From an uncultured Clostridia bacterium (GTDB taxonomy: Bacteria; Bacillota; Clostridia; Oscillospirales; Acutalibacteraceae): a stretch of DNA of 41,535 bases. Under the pieces are notes generated by a model that ran no database searches, was not told the DNA's origin, and saw only the letters and a program-made list of their open reading frames with translations. This document shows, one piece after another, positions 1 to 9,350 of the stretch. The stretch covers positions 1 through 41,535 of the forward strand of contig CAMKOU010000003.1 in the NCBI GenBank assembly GCA_946414505.1. Reading direction: 5' to 3'. The position numbers and the translations under genes are program-made. How positions within the stretch are numbered: position 1 is the stretch's first letter; each line of letters starts with the position of its first letter.

Positions 1-1078
1 CCAGACAGGTGATCTTGTGCTTGGAAAGCGTATAGAACAGACCGCGGTGCGGACAACCCGCGCACATAACGGGCGGACGCACGGGAACGGGCGTGTCGGT
101 GGAAACGCTTTCGGGCAGCGCCATGCCGAACGCCGCGCGGATCGTGGTTTGGTTGTATTCGCCGATAGGGCTGAACATTTCCTTACCCACACAGGGGATA
201 TGCAGCGCATTGAGGTGCGCTTCGATGATACCGTCAAGCTCCTCGATGACATAGAGCTTGTCCACCTTTGCCGCAAAGTCCCTGATGATCTCCACGGGCA
301 AGGGATTGACGAGTCCGAGCTTCAGCACGGACACGGTGTCGCCGAACACCTCCTTGACATACTGGTAGCAGGTGCCGGAGCAGATAATGCCCTTTTCGGT
401 GCCGCCGTACTCCACACGGTTGAGCGGCGAGGTTTCGCCGTAAGCGGACAGCTTTTGCGTGCGCTCCTCCACAAAGGGATGGCGGCGGATGGCGTTGGCA
501 GGCGCCATGATATATTTTTGCGGATTCTTTTCGTAGGGCGGCAGGGCGTGCTCCTCACGGTCGCACAGCTCGACGGCGCCCTGCGAATGCGCGATACGGG
601 TGCACATACGGATGATGACAGGCGTATCAAATTCCTCGGAAATAGCAAACGCCGCCTTGACAAAATCCTTCGCCTCGGCAGAATCCGCCGGCTCAAGCAT
701 CGGCACCTTAGCGGCGATGGCGTAGTGGCGGGAATCCTGTTCGTTTTGCGAGGAGTGCATGGCGGGATCGTCGGCGACAAAGATCACCATGCCGCCGTTG
801 ACGCCCGTGTAGGACAGGGTGAACAGCGGATCGGCGGCGACGTTCAAGCCGACATGCTTCATGGCACACGCCGCACGCGCGCCGCGCAGCGAAGCGCCGA
901 ACGCCACCTCGGTGGCGACCTTTTCGTTGGGCGCCCATTCGCAGTAAATTTCGTCATATTTCGCGGCAAACTCGGTGATTTCCGTGGAAGGCGTGCCGGG
1001 ATAGCTGGAAACAAGCGTTACGCCCGCTTCATATAAACCTCTGGCAATCGCCTCGTTGCCTAACATCAGCTTTTTCAT
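1..1078 (-). CDS. iorA: Indolepyruvate ferredoxin oxidoreductase alpha subunit (partial, C-terminus beyond window start)
   Basis: Reverse-strand translation MKKLMLGNEAIARGLYEAGVTLVSSYPGTPSTEITEFAAKY...MKHVGLNVAADPLF...CAGCPHRGLFY; GGAGG upstream of ATG at 1078; open to the window edge. Confidence 0.9.
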   Translation of the reverse strand, partial: MKKLMLGNEAIARGLYEAGVTLVSSYPGTPSTEITEFAAKYDEIYCEWAPNEKVATEVAFGASLRGARAACAMKHVGLNVAADPLFTLSYTGVNGGMVIFVADDPAMHSSQNEQDSRHYAIAAKVPMLEPADSAEAKDFVKAAFAISEEFDTPVIIRMCTRIAHSQGAVELCDREEHALPPYEKNPQKYIMAPANAIRRHPFVEERTQKLSAYGETSPLNRVEYGGTEKGIICSGTCYQYVKEVFGDTVSVLKLGLVNPLPVEIIRDFAAKVDKLYVIEELDGIIEAHLNALHIPCVGKEMFSPIGEYNQTTIRAAFGMALPESVSTDTPVPVRPPVMCAGCPHRGLFYTLSKHKITCL

Positions 1079-1121
1079 GATGTGCTTCCTCCATTTTCTT
1101 CATAATTTTGCATTAAAAGAT

Positions 1122-1150
1122 ATTATACCATATCGACGGATAAATTTCAA
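1122..1150 (-). promoter_or_regulatory. Vegetative sigma-A-type promoter for iorA
   Basis: On minus strand TTGAAA-17 bp-TATAAT (plus-strand TTTCAA 1145-1150, ATTATA 1122-1127), about 45 bp upstream of the iorA ATG. Confidence 0.7.
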
Positions 1151-1166
1151 GCGGTTAAAACGCTAA

Positions 1167-1327
1167 GGCAATACCGCACAATTCAGGTGTGCGGATTGCG
1201 CAGCAAGATTTTTCGTCAGATTGTACAAATAAATCGAGGTAAGGCTGTCGCCTTGCCGAGATTTTTTGGGCAAGCTGACGGAATAATATTCAAGCAAGCC
1301 GTGCGCTTTGAATTGTGCGGTGTTGCC
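1167..1327 (-). repeat. MITE-like palindromic repeat, copy 1 (161 bp)
   Basis: GGCAATACCGCACAATTCA...TGAATTGTGCGGTGTTGCC terminal inverted repeats; flanked by CTAA (1163-1166) and CTAA (1328-1331); reverse complement of copy 2 with one base difference by hand alignment. Confidence 0.9.
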
Positions 1328-2117
1328 CTAATATCCGTTCGGCGTTGCGGTGGAAAATCTGCTCCTCGGCGTCGCGTCCCAAGTGAAAGCTTTTGAGGAT
1401 GTCCACATAGTCCTTTTGGCTGTCCCACGGCGAGTCGCTGGCAAACAGGATCTTATCCGTACCGTGGCGCAGGATGATCTCCCGGCACTTTTCGGGATAG
1501 AGCCGCAGCACGGCGGCGGTGTCCATCCACACGGGCGCGCCGATCAGCTGTTGCAGCACGGCGTCGGGCATGTCGTAGCCGCCGAGGTGCGCAAGGATCA
1601 GCTTGTCCTCTATCACCCCTTTTAATTCCTTTAAGACATTAAGAATCATTGCGGGCGTGCAGTGGACATGGTCGCGGAACGCGACGTCGAAGCCTGCGTG
1701 GGTCACGATATACAGATCGCGCCGCGCCGCCTCACGCATAATGCGGACATAGCGCGGATCGTCGAAGTGTACGCCTTGGTAGTCGGGGTGCAGCTTGATG
1801 CCGAACAAGCCGTTCGCCTTGATTGTATCGAGCACGTCCTCCACGTTTTCGCAATCGGGATGGATGCCGCCTGCGAAAAAGACGTGGTTTTTGCCGTTGT
1901 TTTCGGCGGAAACGCGGTTGATCGTCGGCTCCTGCTTGGGGTTGGTCACCACGGGCAGCACGACGCTGTAGTCAACGCCGCTGTCGCGCATGGTTTCGAT
2001 CAACGAGGACAGCGTGCCTGCGCGGTAGGGCTGAATACCACCCTTTTCGGTGAGGTAGGCGATGGTCTTTGCGGCGATCGCGTTGGGAAAGGTGTGGGTA
2101 TGAAAATCTATGATCAA
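1290..2117 (-). CDS. Amidohydrolase family protein (TIM-barrel metal-dependent hydrolase)
   Basis: ORF MIIDFHTHTFPNAIAAKTI...GIHPDCENVEDVLD...ILFASDSPWDSQKDYVDIL; HxH motif near N-terminus and the ASDxPW C-terminal motif; last ~11 codons come from repeat copy 1. Confidence 0.85.
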   Translation of the reverse strand: MIIDFHTHTFPNAIAAKTIAYLTEKGGIQPYRAGTLSSLIETMRDSGVDYSVVLPVVTNPKQEPTINRVSAENNGKNHVFFAGGIHPDCENVEDVLDTIKANGLFGIKLHPDYQGVHFDDPRYVRIMREAARRDLYIVTHAGFDVAFRDHVHCTPAMILNVLKELKGVIEDKLILAHLGGYDMPDAVLQQLIGAPVWMDTAAVLRLYPEKCREIILRHGTDKILFASDSPWDSQKDYVDILKSFHLGRDAEEQIFHRNAERILGQHRTIQSARLA

Positions 2118-2136
2118 GTATTTTTCTCCTTTGGAA

Positions 2137-5100
2137 TTATTTTACTGCTACGTTACTGTCGCCGAGCTGGAATCGCAGCTCGCGCAGCATCACGTCATTC
2201 AGGCTCACCCACAAGCCGGACGGCGCCTTGACCTTGCGCTTGGAATCGGTGAGGTAAAAGATGACCGGCGTCGGACCGTCAAAGATATCGAGCACGCGCC
2301 GCGCCTTTTCGTAGAGCGGTGTATTCAAGTCGTCGATGCGCAGGTACAACGCCTGCGGTTGCTGCGGCGCGGACGGCTTCGCAGGAGGTGACGGCGGACG
2401 GTGCTGCCGGCATTCCTCGTTGGTGTGCGCTTTTTCGGCGGAATCGCAAAGCAGCTTGGGATCCTCGTTTTCCTTATAGTTGAGCTTGCCGCGCAAAATC
2501 ACCACCGCGGTTTCGCCGAGATAATAGCCGAAGCGCTCGTACACATTCGGGAACACGACCGCTTCCATGGAGCCGTAGCGATCCTCCACGGTGATAAACG
2601 CCATGATCTTGTTGTTTTTGGTGGTTTGCGTTTTTACCTTGGACACCACGCCCACCACGCAAACGGCTTTGCCGTCGGGGTATTCGCCCCCTTCGTTTTG
2701 GACGATGGCGCCGATGCGATCCGCCTTGACCATTTCGGCGTACAGGGTGTAGTCGTCCATCGGGTGACCGCTGAGATACATGCCCGCCGTTTCGTTTTCC
2801 ATATGCAATAATTCTTCTGTGGAAAATTCTTCCAAGGGCGGCAGCTGCGGCTCGGCGGATTCCGGGGGCACATTGTCGCTGCCCATGTCAAAAAAGCTGA
2901 GCTGACCGCTCATGTTGCGGCGCGCGGTGTAGTCCAGGTCGTCGAGCACGGTTTTGACGACGGCAAGCAGCTGGCGGCGGTTGGCGCCCATGCCGTCAAA
3001 GGCGCCGCAGCGGATCAAACTCTCCACCGCGCGGCTGTTCATGTTTTTGCCGTAAAGCCGCTTGCAAAAATCGTAAAAGGACGCATACGGGCGCACCCGG
3101 CGCTCGGCGATGATCGCCTCGATAAACGCCTTGCCCAAGTTTTTGATGGCAAGCAAACCGTAGCGGATATTGCCGCCGCTGACCGAAAAGGTCAAAAAGC
3201 TTTCGTTGACGTTCGGCGGCAGCACGGCGATCCCCATGCGGCGGCATTCGGTGATATAGGACGCCAGCTTGTTTTGGTTGTCGAGGACGCTTGACAGCAG
3301 CGCCGCCATATATTCGCGCGGATAATAGCATTTGAGCCACGCCGTTTGGTAGGACACCGCGGCATAGGCGGCGGCGTGGGATTTGTTGAAGGCATAGGAG
3401 GCAAAGCTTTCCATCTCGCTGAAGATGGACGCGGCGACGGCTTCGTCCACGCCGCGGCGCACGCAGCCCTCCACCACGACCTTGCCGCTGTCATCGGTCA
3501 AACCGTGGATGAAAATTGCGCGCTCGCGCTCCATCACGTCATGCTTTTTTTTGCTCATGGCGCGGCGCACGATATCCGCACGCCCGAGGCTGTAGCCGGC
3601 GAGCTCGCGGAAAATCTGCATGACCTGCTCCTGATACACGATGCAGCCGTAGGTCACGTCGAGGATGCTTTTCAGGCGCGGATGCTTGTAGCGGATGTGC
3701 GAGGGATGGTGGCGGCAGTCGATGTAGGTGGGAATGCTGTCCATCGGACCGGGACGGTAGAGCGACAGCACGGCGATCAGATCCTCCATACAGTCGGGCT
3801 TTAACTGCGTCAAAACGTTTTTCATGCCCTGACTTTCAAACTGAAACACACCCTCGGTGGCGCCCTTGGCGATCATGGCGAATACCTTTTGGTCGTCGTC
3901 GCGCATGTTGTCCGGTAAATAGTCCGGATGACTGCGGCGGATCAGCTGCTCGGCGTCGTTGATCACGGTGAGGTTGCGCAGCCCCAAGAAGTCCATTTTT
4001 AACAGCCCCAGCTCCTCCAGCGTCGTCATGGTGAACTGGGTAACGGTATTGTCGTCGTTTTTGGCAAGCGGCACATAGTCGGACACCGGCTTGTCCGTGA
4101 TCACCACGCCTGCCGCGTGCATGGTGGCGTGGCGCGGCATCCCCTCGATTTGACGGGCAATGTCGATGAGCCGCCGCGCGTTGTCATCGGTATCATAGCG
4201 CAGGCGCAGCTGCGGATTGAGCTGTAACGCCTTATCCAGCGTGATATTCAATTCAAACGGCACCATTTTCGCGATCTCGTCCACTTCGCCGTAGGCGACG
4301 CCGAGCGCCCTGCCGACGTCACGGATCGCGCCGCGCGCCGCCATGGTGCCGAAGGAGATGATTTGCGCCACGTGGTCGCTGCCGTATTTGTCCACCACAT
4401 AGTCGATGACCTCGCCCCGGCGGCGCTTGCAAAAGTCGATGTCGAAGTCGGGCATACTGACGCGCTCAGGGTTGAGAAAGCGCTCAAACAGCAGGTTGTA
4501 TTGGATGGGGTCGATCGCCGTGATGCCGATGCAGTAGGCGCACAGCGAGCCCGCGCCGGAGCCGCGCCCGGGGCCGACGGGAATGCCGTGGCGCTTGGCG
4601 TACTGCACAAAATCGTTGACGATCAAATAGTAGTCGATAAAGCCCATTTGGGCGATGGTGTTGATCTCATACTCCAAACGGTCGGTCAGCGCCTGCGCCG
4701 GTCGGTCGCCGTAGTGGCGGTGCAAGCCGTCGTAGCATTGACGGCGGAAAAAATCCAAATGATTTTCATTATTTGGCACATCAAAGCGCGGCAGCTTGCG
4801 CTTGCCGAATTCGAAGGTGACGCGGCAGCGGTCGGCGATTTTTTGCGTGTTCTCCAACGCTTCCGGAAAATCGGCAAACAGCGCGCGCATTTCCGCTTCG
4901 GTTTTCAGGTAAAACTCGTCGGTTTGAAACTCCATTTTGTTTTCATCGCTGACGGTGCTGCCCGTTTGGATGCACAGCAAAATGGCGTGGGTTTTGCTGT
5001 CCTCTTTTTCAATATAATGGCTGTCGTTCGTGGCAACCAAGCCGACGCCTGCTTCGCCGGCAACGCGCACCAAATCAGGGAGGATGCGCTGCTCATCGTC

Positions 5101-5637
5101 GATGCCGTGGTTTTGCAGCTCGATAAAAAAGTTGTCCCTGCCAAACAGGTCGCGGTAATACGCCGCTTTTTGCAGGGCGCCGTCATAGTCGTTTTGCAGC
5201 AGCTTGCGCGGAATTTCGCCTGCCAAGCACGCCGACAGGCAAATCAACCCCTCGTGATACTGCTCCAGCAGGCTGTCGTCGATACGCGGCTTGTTGTAAA
5301 AGCCCTCGGTAAAGCCCAGCGACACCAGCTTCATCAAATTTTGATAGCCCGTGTTGTTTTCGCACAGGAGCACCATGTGATAGTAGCGGTCGTAGGGATT
5401 TTTATCAAAGCGCGAACCGGGCGCGACATACACCTCGCAGCCGATCACCGGGTGGATCCCCTCCTTTTGGCAGGCGCGGTAAAAGTCGATCACGCCGTAC
5501 ATCACGCCGTGATCGGTGATGGCAAGCGAAGAAAACCCCTTCCGCTTGGCGGCAGAGGCGATTTCGCGGATACGACATGCTCCGTCGAGCAGGCTGTATT
5601 CAGTATGGACATGCAGGTGGGTAAAGGACATAGGCAC
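2137..5637 (-). CDS. dnaE: DNA polymerase III alpha subunit (DnaE type)
   Basis: 1166-aa ORF; N-terminal PHP domain (FTHLHVHTEYSLLDGACRI), polymerase motifs (GPGRGSGAGSLCAYCIGIT, PDFDIDFCKRRR), OB-fold region near C-terminus. Confidence 0.97.
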   Translation of the reverse strand: MPMSFTHLHVHTEYSLLDGACRIREIASAAKRKGFSSLAITDHGVMYGVIDFYRACQKEGIHPVIGCEVYVAPGSRFDKNPYDRYYHMVLLCENNTGYQNLMKLVSLGFTEGFYNKPRIDDSLLEQYHEGLICLSACLAGEIPRKLLQNDYDGALQKAAYYRDLFGRDNFFIELQNHGIDDEQRILPDLVRVAGEAGVGLVATNDSHYIEKEDSKTHAILLCIQTGSTVSDENKMEFQTDEFYLKTEAEMRALFADFPEALENTQKIADRCRVTFEFGKRKLPRFDVPNNENHLDFFRRQCYDGLHRHYGDRPAQALTDRLEYEINTIAQMGFIDYYLIVNDFVQYAKRHGIPVGPGRGSGAGSLCAYCIGITAIDPIQYNLLFERFLNPERVSMPDFDIDFCKRRRGEVIDYVVDKYGSDHVAQIISFGTMAARGAIRDVGRALGVAYGEVDEIAKMVPFELNITLDKALQLNPQLRLRYDTDDNARRLIDIARQIEGMPRHATMHAAGVVITDKPVSDYVPLAKNDDNTVTQFTMTTLEELGLLKMDFLGLRNLTVINDAEQLIRRSHPDYLPDNMRDDDQKVFAMIAKGATEGVFQFESQGMKNVLTQLKPDCMEDLIAVLSLYRPGPMDSIPTYIDCRHHPSHIRYKHPRLKSILDVTYGCIVYQEQVMQIFRELAGYSLGRADIVRRAMSKKKHDVMERERAIFIHGLTDDSGKVVVEGCVRRGVDEAVAASIFSEMESFASYAFNKSHAAAYAAVSYQTAWLKCYYPREYMAALLSSVLDNQNKLASYITECRRMGIAVLPPNVNESFLTFSVSGGNIRYGLLAIKNLGKAFIEAIIAERRVRPYASFYDFCKRLYGKNMNSRAVESLIRCGAFDGMGANRRQLLAVVKTVLDDLDYTARRNMSGQLSFFDMGSDNVPPESAEPQLPPLEEFSTEELLHMENETAGMYLSGHPMDDYTLYAEMVKADRIGAIVQNEGGEYPDGKAVCVVGVVSKVKTQTTKNNKIMAFITVEDRYGSMEAVVFPNVYERFGYYLGETAVVILRGKLNYKENEDPKLLCDSAEKAHTNEECRQHRPPSPPAKPSAPQQPQALYLRIDDLNTPLYEKARRVLDIFDGPTPVIFYLTDSKRKVKAPSGLWVSLNDVMLRELRFQLGDSNVAVK

Positions 5638-5648
5638 CTCGTATCATA

Positions 5649-6860
5649 TTATGAAATGGCTTTTGCGTCGATCGCACCGTCGGCAAAGGTAACGGTAAAC
5701 GGCTGCTCTTTGTCGAGCGCGGCGGCAGCACTGATCACCCTGCCGTTTTGCTCCGTGATGGAATAGCCGCGGCGCAGCACCGCCAAGGGATTCAGCGAGT
5801 CGAGCTTGGCGGCGGATCGTTTTATTTTTAATTCTTCAACAGAAATTTTCTTGTCGGCGAGAGTGTGCAGCTGACGCTGATAATGGCGCAGCTTTTCTTC
5901 TGCGGTACAGATGCGCTCCAAAGCCCCTGCCGTATCCATCACACGGCGGCTGATCTCCAGCTGCGCAGCAAAACGGTGCAGGCGGTTGTCCATCAGGCTT
6001 TGCATATACTGCCGCTGCGCCTGATAGTGGGCGCGCAGCTCGCGGATATCGGGCACGGCCAGCTCCGCTGCCGCCGACGGCGTGGGCGCACGCAGATCGG
6101 CGACGAAATCGCAGATGGTGAAGTCGGTTTCGTGACCGACGGCGGAGATCACGGGCGTGCGGCACGCCGCGATGGTACGTGCCAGACCTTCATCGTTAAA
6201 CGCCCACAAGTCCTCGATGGAGCCGCCGCCGCGGCCGATGATGATGACGTCGCACTGTCCCTCGCTGTCGAGCTTTTGCACGGCGGCGATCAGCTGCGGC
6301 GGCGCACCGTCGCCCTGCACCAGTACGGGATAAAGCAGCATTTCAATCGACGGAAAACGGCGGTAGAGAATATTGCGGATATCCTGCACCGCCGCGCCGG
6401 TGGGCGAGGTGATGACGCCGACGGTTTTCGGAAAGCGCGGCAGGGGCTTTTTGCGCGACGCGTCAAACAAGCCCTCCTGTTCGAGCTGTTGCTTGCGCTG
6501 CTCATAGGCGAGCGCCAGCGCGCCGACGCCGTCGGGCTGCATGTCCTCGATATACAATTGATACTGACCGCTCGGCTCATACACCGATATCCGACCGCGG
6601 CACAGCACCTTCATGCCGTCCTGCGGCCGAAACCGCAGCCGGCGCGCGTTGCCGGCAAACATCACGGCGCGGAGCACACTGCGCGCGTCCTTGAGGGACA
6701 AATAGATGTGGCCGCTGCGGTAGTGGTCGGTCAAGTTGGAGATCTCGCCCGACACGAGCACCACGCCCAGGCGCGGGTCGTTGTCAATAATGGATTTGAT
6801 ATAATAATTGATTTGGGAAACCGTCAAAACGGGCGGTTTTGGCATTTTCGGACTATACAT
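5649..6860 (-). CDS. xseA: Exodeoxyribonuclease VII large subunit
   Basis: LTVSQINYYIKSIIDNDPRLGVVLVSGEISNL...SGHIYLSLKD...VITSPTGAAVQDI...GRGGGSIEDLWAFND. Confidence 0.96.
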   Translation of the reverse strand: MYSPKMPKPPVLTVSQINYYIKSIIDNDPRLGVVLVSGEISNLTDHYRSGHIYLSLKDARSVLRAVMFAGNARRLRFRPQDGMKVLCRGRISVYEPSGQYQLYIEDMQPDGVGALALAYEQRKQQLEQEGLFDASRKKPLPRFPKTVGVITSPTGAAVQDIRNILYRRFPSIEMLLYPVLVQGDGAPPQLIAAVQKLDSEGQCDVIIIGRGGGSIEDLWAFNDEGLARTIAACRTPVISAVGHETDFTICDFVADLRAPTPSAAAELAVPDIRELRAHYQAQRQYMQSLMDNRLHRFAAQLEISRRVMDTAGALERICTAEEKLRHYQRQLHTLADKKISVEELKIKRSAAKLDSLNPLAVLRRGYSITEQNGRVISAAAALDKEQPFTVTFADGAIDAKAIS

Positions 6861-7797
6861 GCGCGCCTCGCTGTTGTTGATAGGTCAAATACGCAATGCC
6901 CGCCGCGTTGTCGGAGGAATAGACAGGCGGCGCGAATGCGGCGTTATATTTTTCTGTAAAAGAATTTCGGATCAGGCTGTTGGACATCACGCCGCCCGCA
7001 TATAACAGCGGCAGGCTACCGTATGCCGCCAGCAGGCTTTCGGTCATGGCATCGAGCGCCGCACGGACAGATTCTATGCAGTAGGCGGCGATATACGGCT
7101 TGTCCGCGCCCTCGTGCAGCAGCCGCTGACAGCGGTTTTCCACACCGCTCAGGCAGCAGTCATGCCCCTTTAGGGTGGGGCGTACTTTGATGTGCCGCGT
7201 ATTTTGCAGGGCAAGCTGTTCGAGCGCCATACCGCACGGAAACGGAAGCCCGAGCATCACCCCTACCCTGTCGATCGCCTGCCCCGCGTTGAGGTCGAGC
7301 GTACCGGCGATCTTTTCGCACGAAAAGCCGCAGCCAAAGCCCTTGGCGCACACCGCCTCGGTGGTGCCGCCGCTGACATGAAAGGCAATAAAGATTTTGT
7401 CAAACCAATCGAGCCTGCCGGCGCCGAACAGCGCGGCGGCGATGTGCCCCTCCTGGTGGGAAAACGGCGCAAAGGGAACGTTGAGCGCCGCGGATAAAAT
7501 TTTTGCCGTGTTTTCTCCCACGGTGAAACACGGCATATAGGAACCGCTGACGGGTCGCGGCCGCGTTGACGCACCCACAGCGGCTATGTTTTTGGTGTCG
7601 ATTTCGTTTGTCAATGCCGCAAACAGCGTGTGCAGCTGCGCGGTGTGGTGAAACACTGCATCGCTTTGGCGCAAGCCCAGCTGTCCCTCCTTGACGGGAA
7701 GCAGCTTTTTTTGCTGGCGCAACGCACCCGTTTCGCTGTCGAAGCAGGCGACGGAGGTGGTGTAGTTGGAGGTATCCAGCCCCAGATACAGACTCAT
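6853..7797 (-). CDS. TsaD-like peptidase M22 family protein (divergent glycoprotease paralogue)
   Basis: MSLYLGLDTSNYTTSVACFD...HQEGHIAAAL...HVSGGTTEAV...LYAGGVMSNSLIR; ASKHA-fold motifs; overlaps xseA and nusB by a few bases. Confidence 0.8.
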   Translation of the reverse strand: MSLYLGLDTSNYTTSVACFDSETGALRQQKKLLPVKEGQLGLRQSDAVFHHTAQLHTLFAALTNEIDTKNIAAVGASTRPRPVSGSYMPCFTVGENTAKILSAALNVPFAPFSHQEGHIAAALFGAGRLDWFDKIFIAFHVSGGTTEAVCAKGFGCGFSCEKIAGTLDLNAGQAIDRVGVMLGLPFPCGMALEQLALQNTRHIKVRPTLKGHDCCLSGVENRCQRLLHEGADKPYIAAYCIESVRAALDAMTESLLAAYGSLPLLYAGGVMSNSLIRNSFTEKYNAAFAPPVYSSDNAAGIAYLTYQQQRGAHV

Positions 7798-8228
7798 GGC
7801 GCTTCACCCTCGCGGCTGCGCAGATATGCGCCGAGAATACCGTTAACAAAGCCGCTTTCGTCGATGGTGTATTTTTTGGCAAGCTCCACCGCTTCGTTAA
7901 CGGACACACTTTCGGGCACGTTGTCCAGATATTTGATTTCGTACAGCGCCAGGCGCAAAATCGTCAGCGAGGTACGCGAAATGCGGCTGAGGCTCCAACC
8001 CTTTTTCAAAAAACGGGTGATATCGGCATCGATGTCGTCCTGCACCGCGTCCATTCCCATGGCAACCGCCTGTGCATAGCCGCAAACGCCGCCCTCAAAC
8101 AGCTGATCGGCGTCCGCCAGGGTATCCTCCACCGGCTCCTGCACAAACGAACGCGAAAACAGCACCATAAATGCCTGCTCGCGCGCTTCGCTGCGGGTAA
8201 GTTTCACTTCTGTTTGTGTATCGCACAT
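7794..8228 (-). CDS. nusB: Transcription antitermination factor NusB
   Basis: MCDTQTEVKLTRSEAREQAFMVLFSRSF...RISRTSLTILRLALYEIKYLDNVPESVSVNEAVELAKKY...FVNGILGAYLR. Confidence 0.95.
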   Translation of the reverse strand: MCDTQTEVKLTRSEAREQAFMVLFSRSFVQEPVEDTLADADQLFEGGVCGYAQAVAMGMDAVQDDIDADITRFLKKGWSLSRISRTSLTILRLALYEIKYLDNVPESVSVNEAVELAKKYTIDESGFVNGILGAYLRSREGEAP

Positions 8229-8260
8229 ACTAACCCAACTTTACATTTTAATTCATATTA

Positions 8261-8289
8261 AGTATAGCACATAAACGGAAAAATGTAAA
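8261..8289 (-). promoter_or_regulatory. Sigma-A-type promoter upstream of nusB
   Basis: Minus strand TTTACA-17 bp-TATACT (plus TGTAAA 8284-8289, AGTATA 8261-8266). Confidence 0.65.
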
Positions 8290-8315
8290 TGGTTTTTTGA
8301 GTGCGGCACACAAAA

Positions 8316-8337
8316 GCCGCAGGACGTTCCCTGCGGC
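8316..8337 (-). terminator. Probable rho-independent terminator after the spoIIIA operon
   Basis: Perfect 8-bp stem GCCGCAGG/CCTGCGGC followed on the minus strand by TTTTGTGTG, just 3' of spoIIIAH. Confidence 0.55.
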
Positions 8338-8355
8338 GGTTATGCGGCGACGGGA

Positions 8356-8889
8356 CTAGCCCCCGACGATGGATATTTTGTCAAAATCGACGCTGTAATG
8401 CGAGGTCACGGCGTCGTCGATCACCAGCGCTGCCGTGTCGTTGAGCTGATCCTTGGGCACGATCACCGTTACGCCCTCGTCCGAAATGATACACAGACAG
8501 TCGGAAAAGCCCTTTGCCTTGATGATGCTTTCGATGCTGCTTTGCAGCGTGAAGTTTTTCAGCATCTGCTCCACGTTTTTTTGCGCTTCGGTTTTGTCCT
8601 CTTCTTCGGCGGCGTCCGAGAGCAGTTTGTCGGCTTCGTCGATCACCTTATCCTGCATACTCTGCCGTTTGACGCGCTCCGCCGCAAAAAAACTCTCCTG
8701 CTCCTTGGTGAGCGCCGCTGTTTGCACGCTGTCCACGGTTGCCGTGGACACATTGGCGCTGACATAGGACGCCTCGCCCAGCTGCTTGGGTGTTTTTTGC
8801 GTATTGCCGAATTGCCAGTTGACATACACCGCCGCGCTCAGCGCCAACACCAGCGCTGCCGAAATGACATGCTTTTTTTGAATTTTCAT
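8356..8889 (-). CDS. spoIIIAH: Stage III sporulation protein AH (SpoIIIAH)
   Basis: MKIQKKHVISAALVLALSAAVYVNWQFGN...FSDCLCIISDEGVTVIVPKDQLNDTAALVIDDAV; position at end of spoIIIA operon. Confidence 0.92.
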   Translation of the reverse strand: MKIQKKHVISAALVLALSAAVYVNWQFGNTQKTPKQLGEASYVSANVSTATVDSVQTAALTKEQESFFAAERVKRQSMQDKVIDEADKLLSDAAEEEDKTEAQKNVEQMLKNFTLQSSIESIIKAKGFSDCLCIISDEGVTVIVPKDQLNDTAALVIDDAVTSHYSVDFDKISIVGG

Positions 8890-8903
8890 AACCAAACCAA
8901 CCT

Positions 8904-9347
8904 TCATTCTGTTAATTTTTCGATACACACCTTTGCCGTTGAAATGCCGAGCGCCTTTGTCACCGCCTCGGTGACGCGCCCCACGGTCACCGGGTCGTCG
9001 CCGCCCTCACACAGCACCAGCACACCGCGCACATGCGGTTGGATCTCCTCGGTTTTGGTCGTGCCGTTTTCAAGATACACCGCCTGCGCGCTGTTTTCCA
9101 CCGTCAGCAGCACACGGGTTTTGCCGGCGCCCTGTATGTGCGACAGCAGCGACTCCAGATCCGTTTGTGCCGATTTCCTAAAATCCGCGACAGAATACGC
9201 CGTTTCACCCGAAGGCGCCGCTTTGTCCGCGTGAAACATGCCCGGCAGCAAAATAAGCGCCGCACCCACCGCACCCGCCAAAAGGATCAGCTTGCGCAAG
9301 CCGCCGTTTTCCGCCAGTTTTTTCCAATACGCCTGTGTTTTTTTCAT
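8904..9347 (-). CDS. spoIIIAG: Stage III sporulation protein AG
   Basis: Membrane-anchored ORF with LESLLSHIQGAGKTRVLLTVENSAQAVY...VRGVLVLCEGGDDPVTVGRVTEAVTKALGISTAKVCIEKL. Confidence 0.92.
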   Translation of the reverse strand: MKKTQAYWKKLAENGGLRKLILLAGAVGAALILLPGMFHADKAAPSGETAYSVADFRKSAQTDLESLLSHIQGAGKTRVLLTVENSAQAVYLENGTTKTEEIQPHVRGVLVLCEGGDDPVTVGRVTEAVTKALGISTAKVCIEKLTE

Positions 9348-9350
9348 ATC

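Noticed and set aside
17-1036. 339-aa plus-strand ORF at the window start
   Set aside because: Antisense to iorA, whose minus-strand translation is clear but missing from the track because it runs off the edge.
1216-1428. Short ORF sharing a peptide with ORFs near 14.7 kb and 16.3 kb
   Set aside because: Translation of the MITE-like repeat rather than a conserved protein family.
4363-5766. 467-aa plus-strand ORF antisense to dnaE
   Set aside because: Mirror ORF in GC-rich coding sequence; no recognisable domain, whereas dnaE on the opposite strand is unambiguous.
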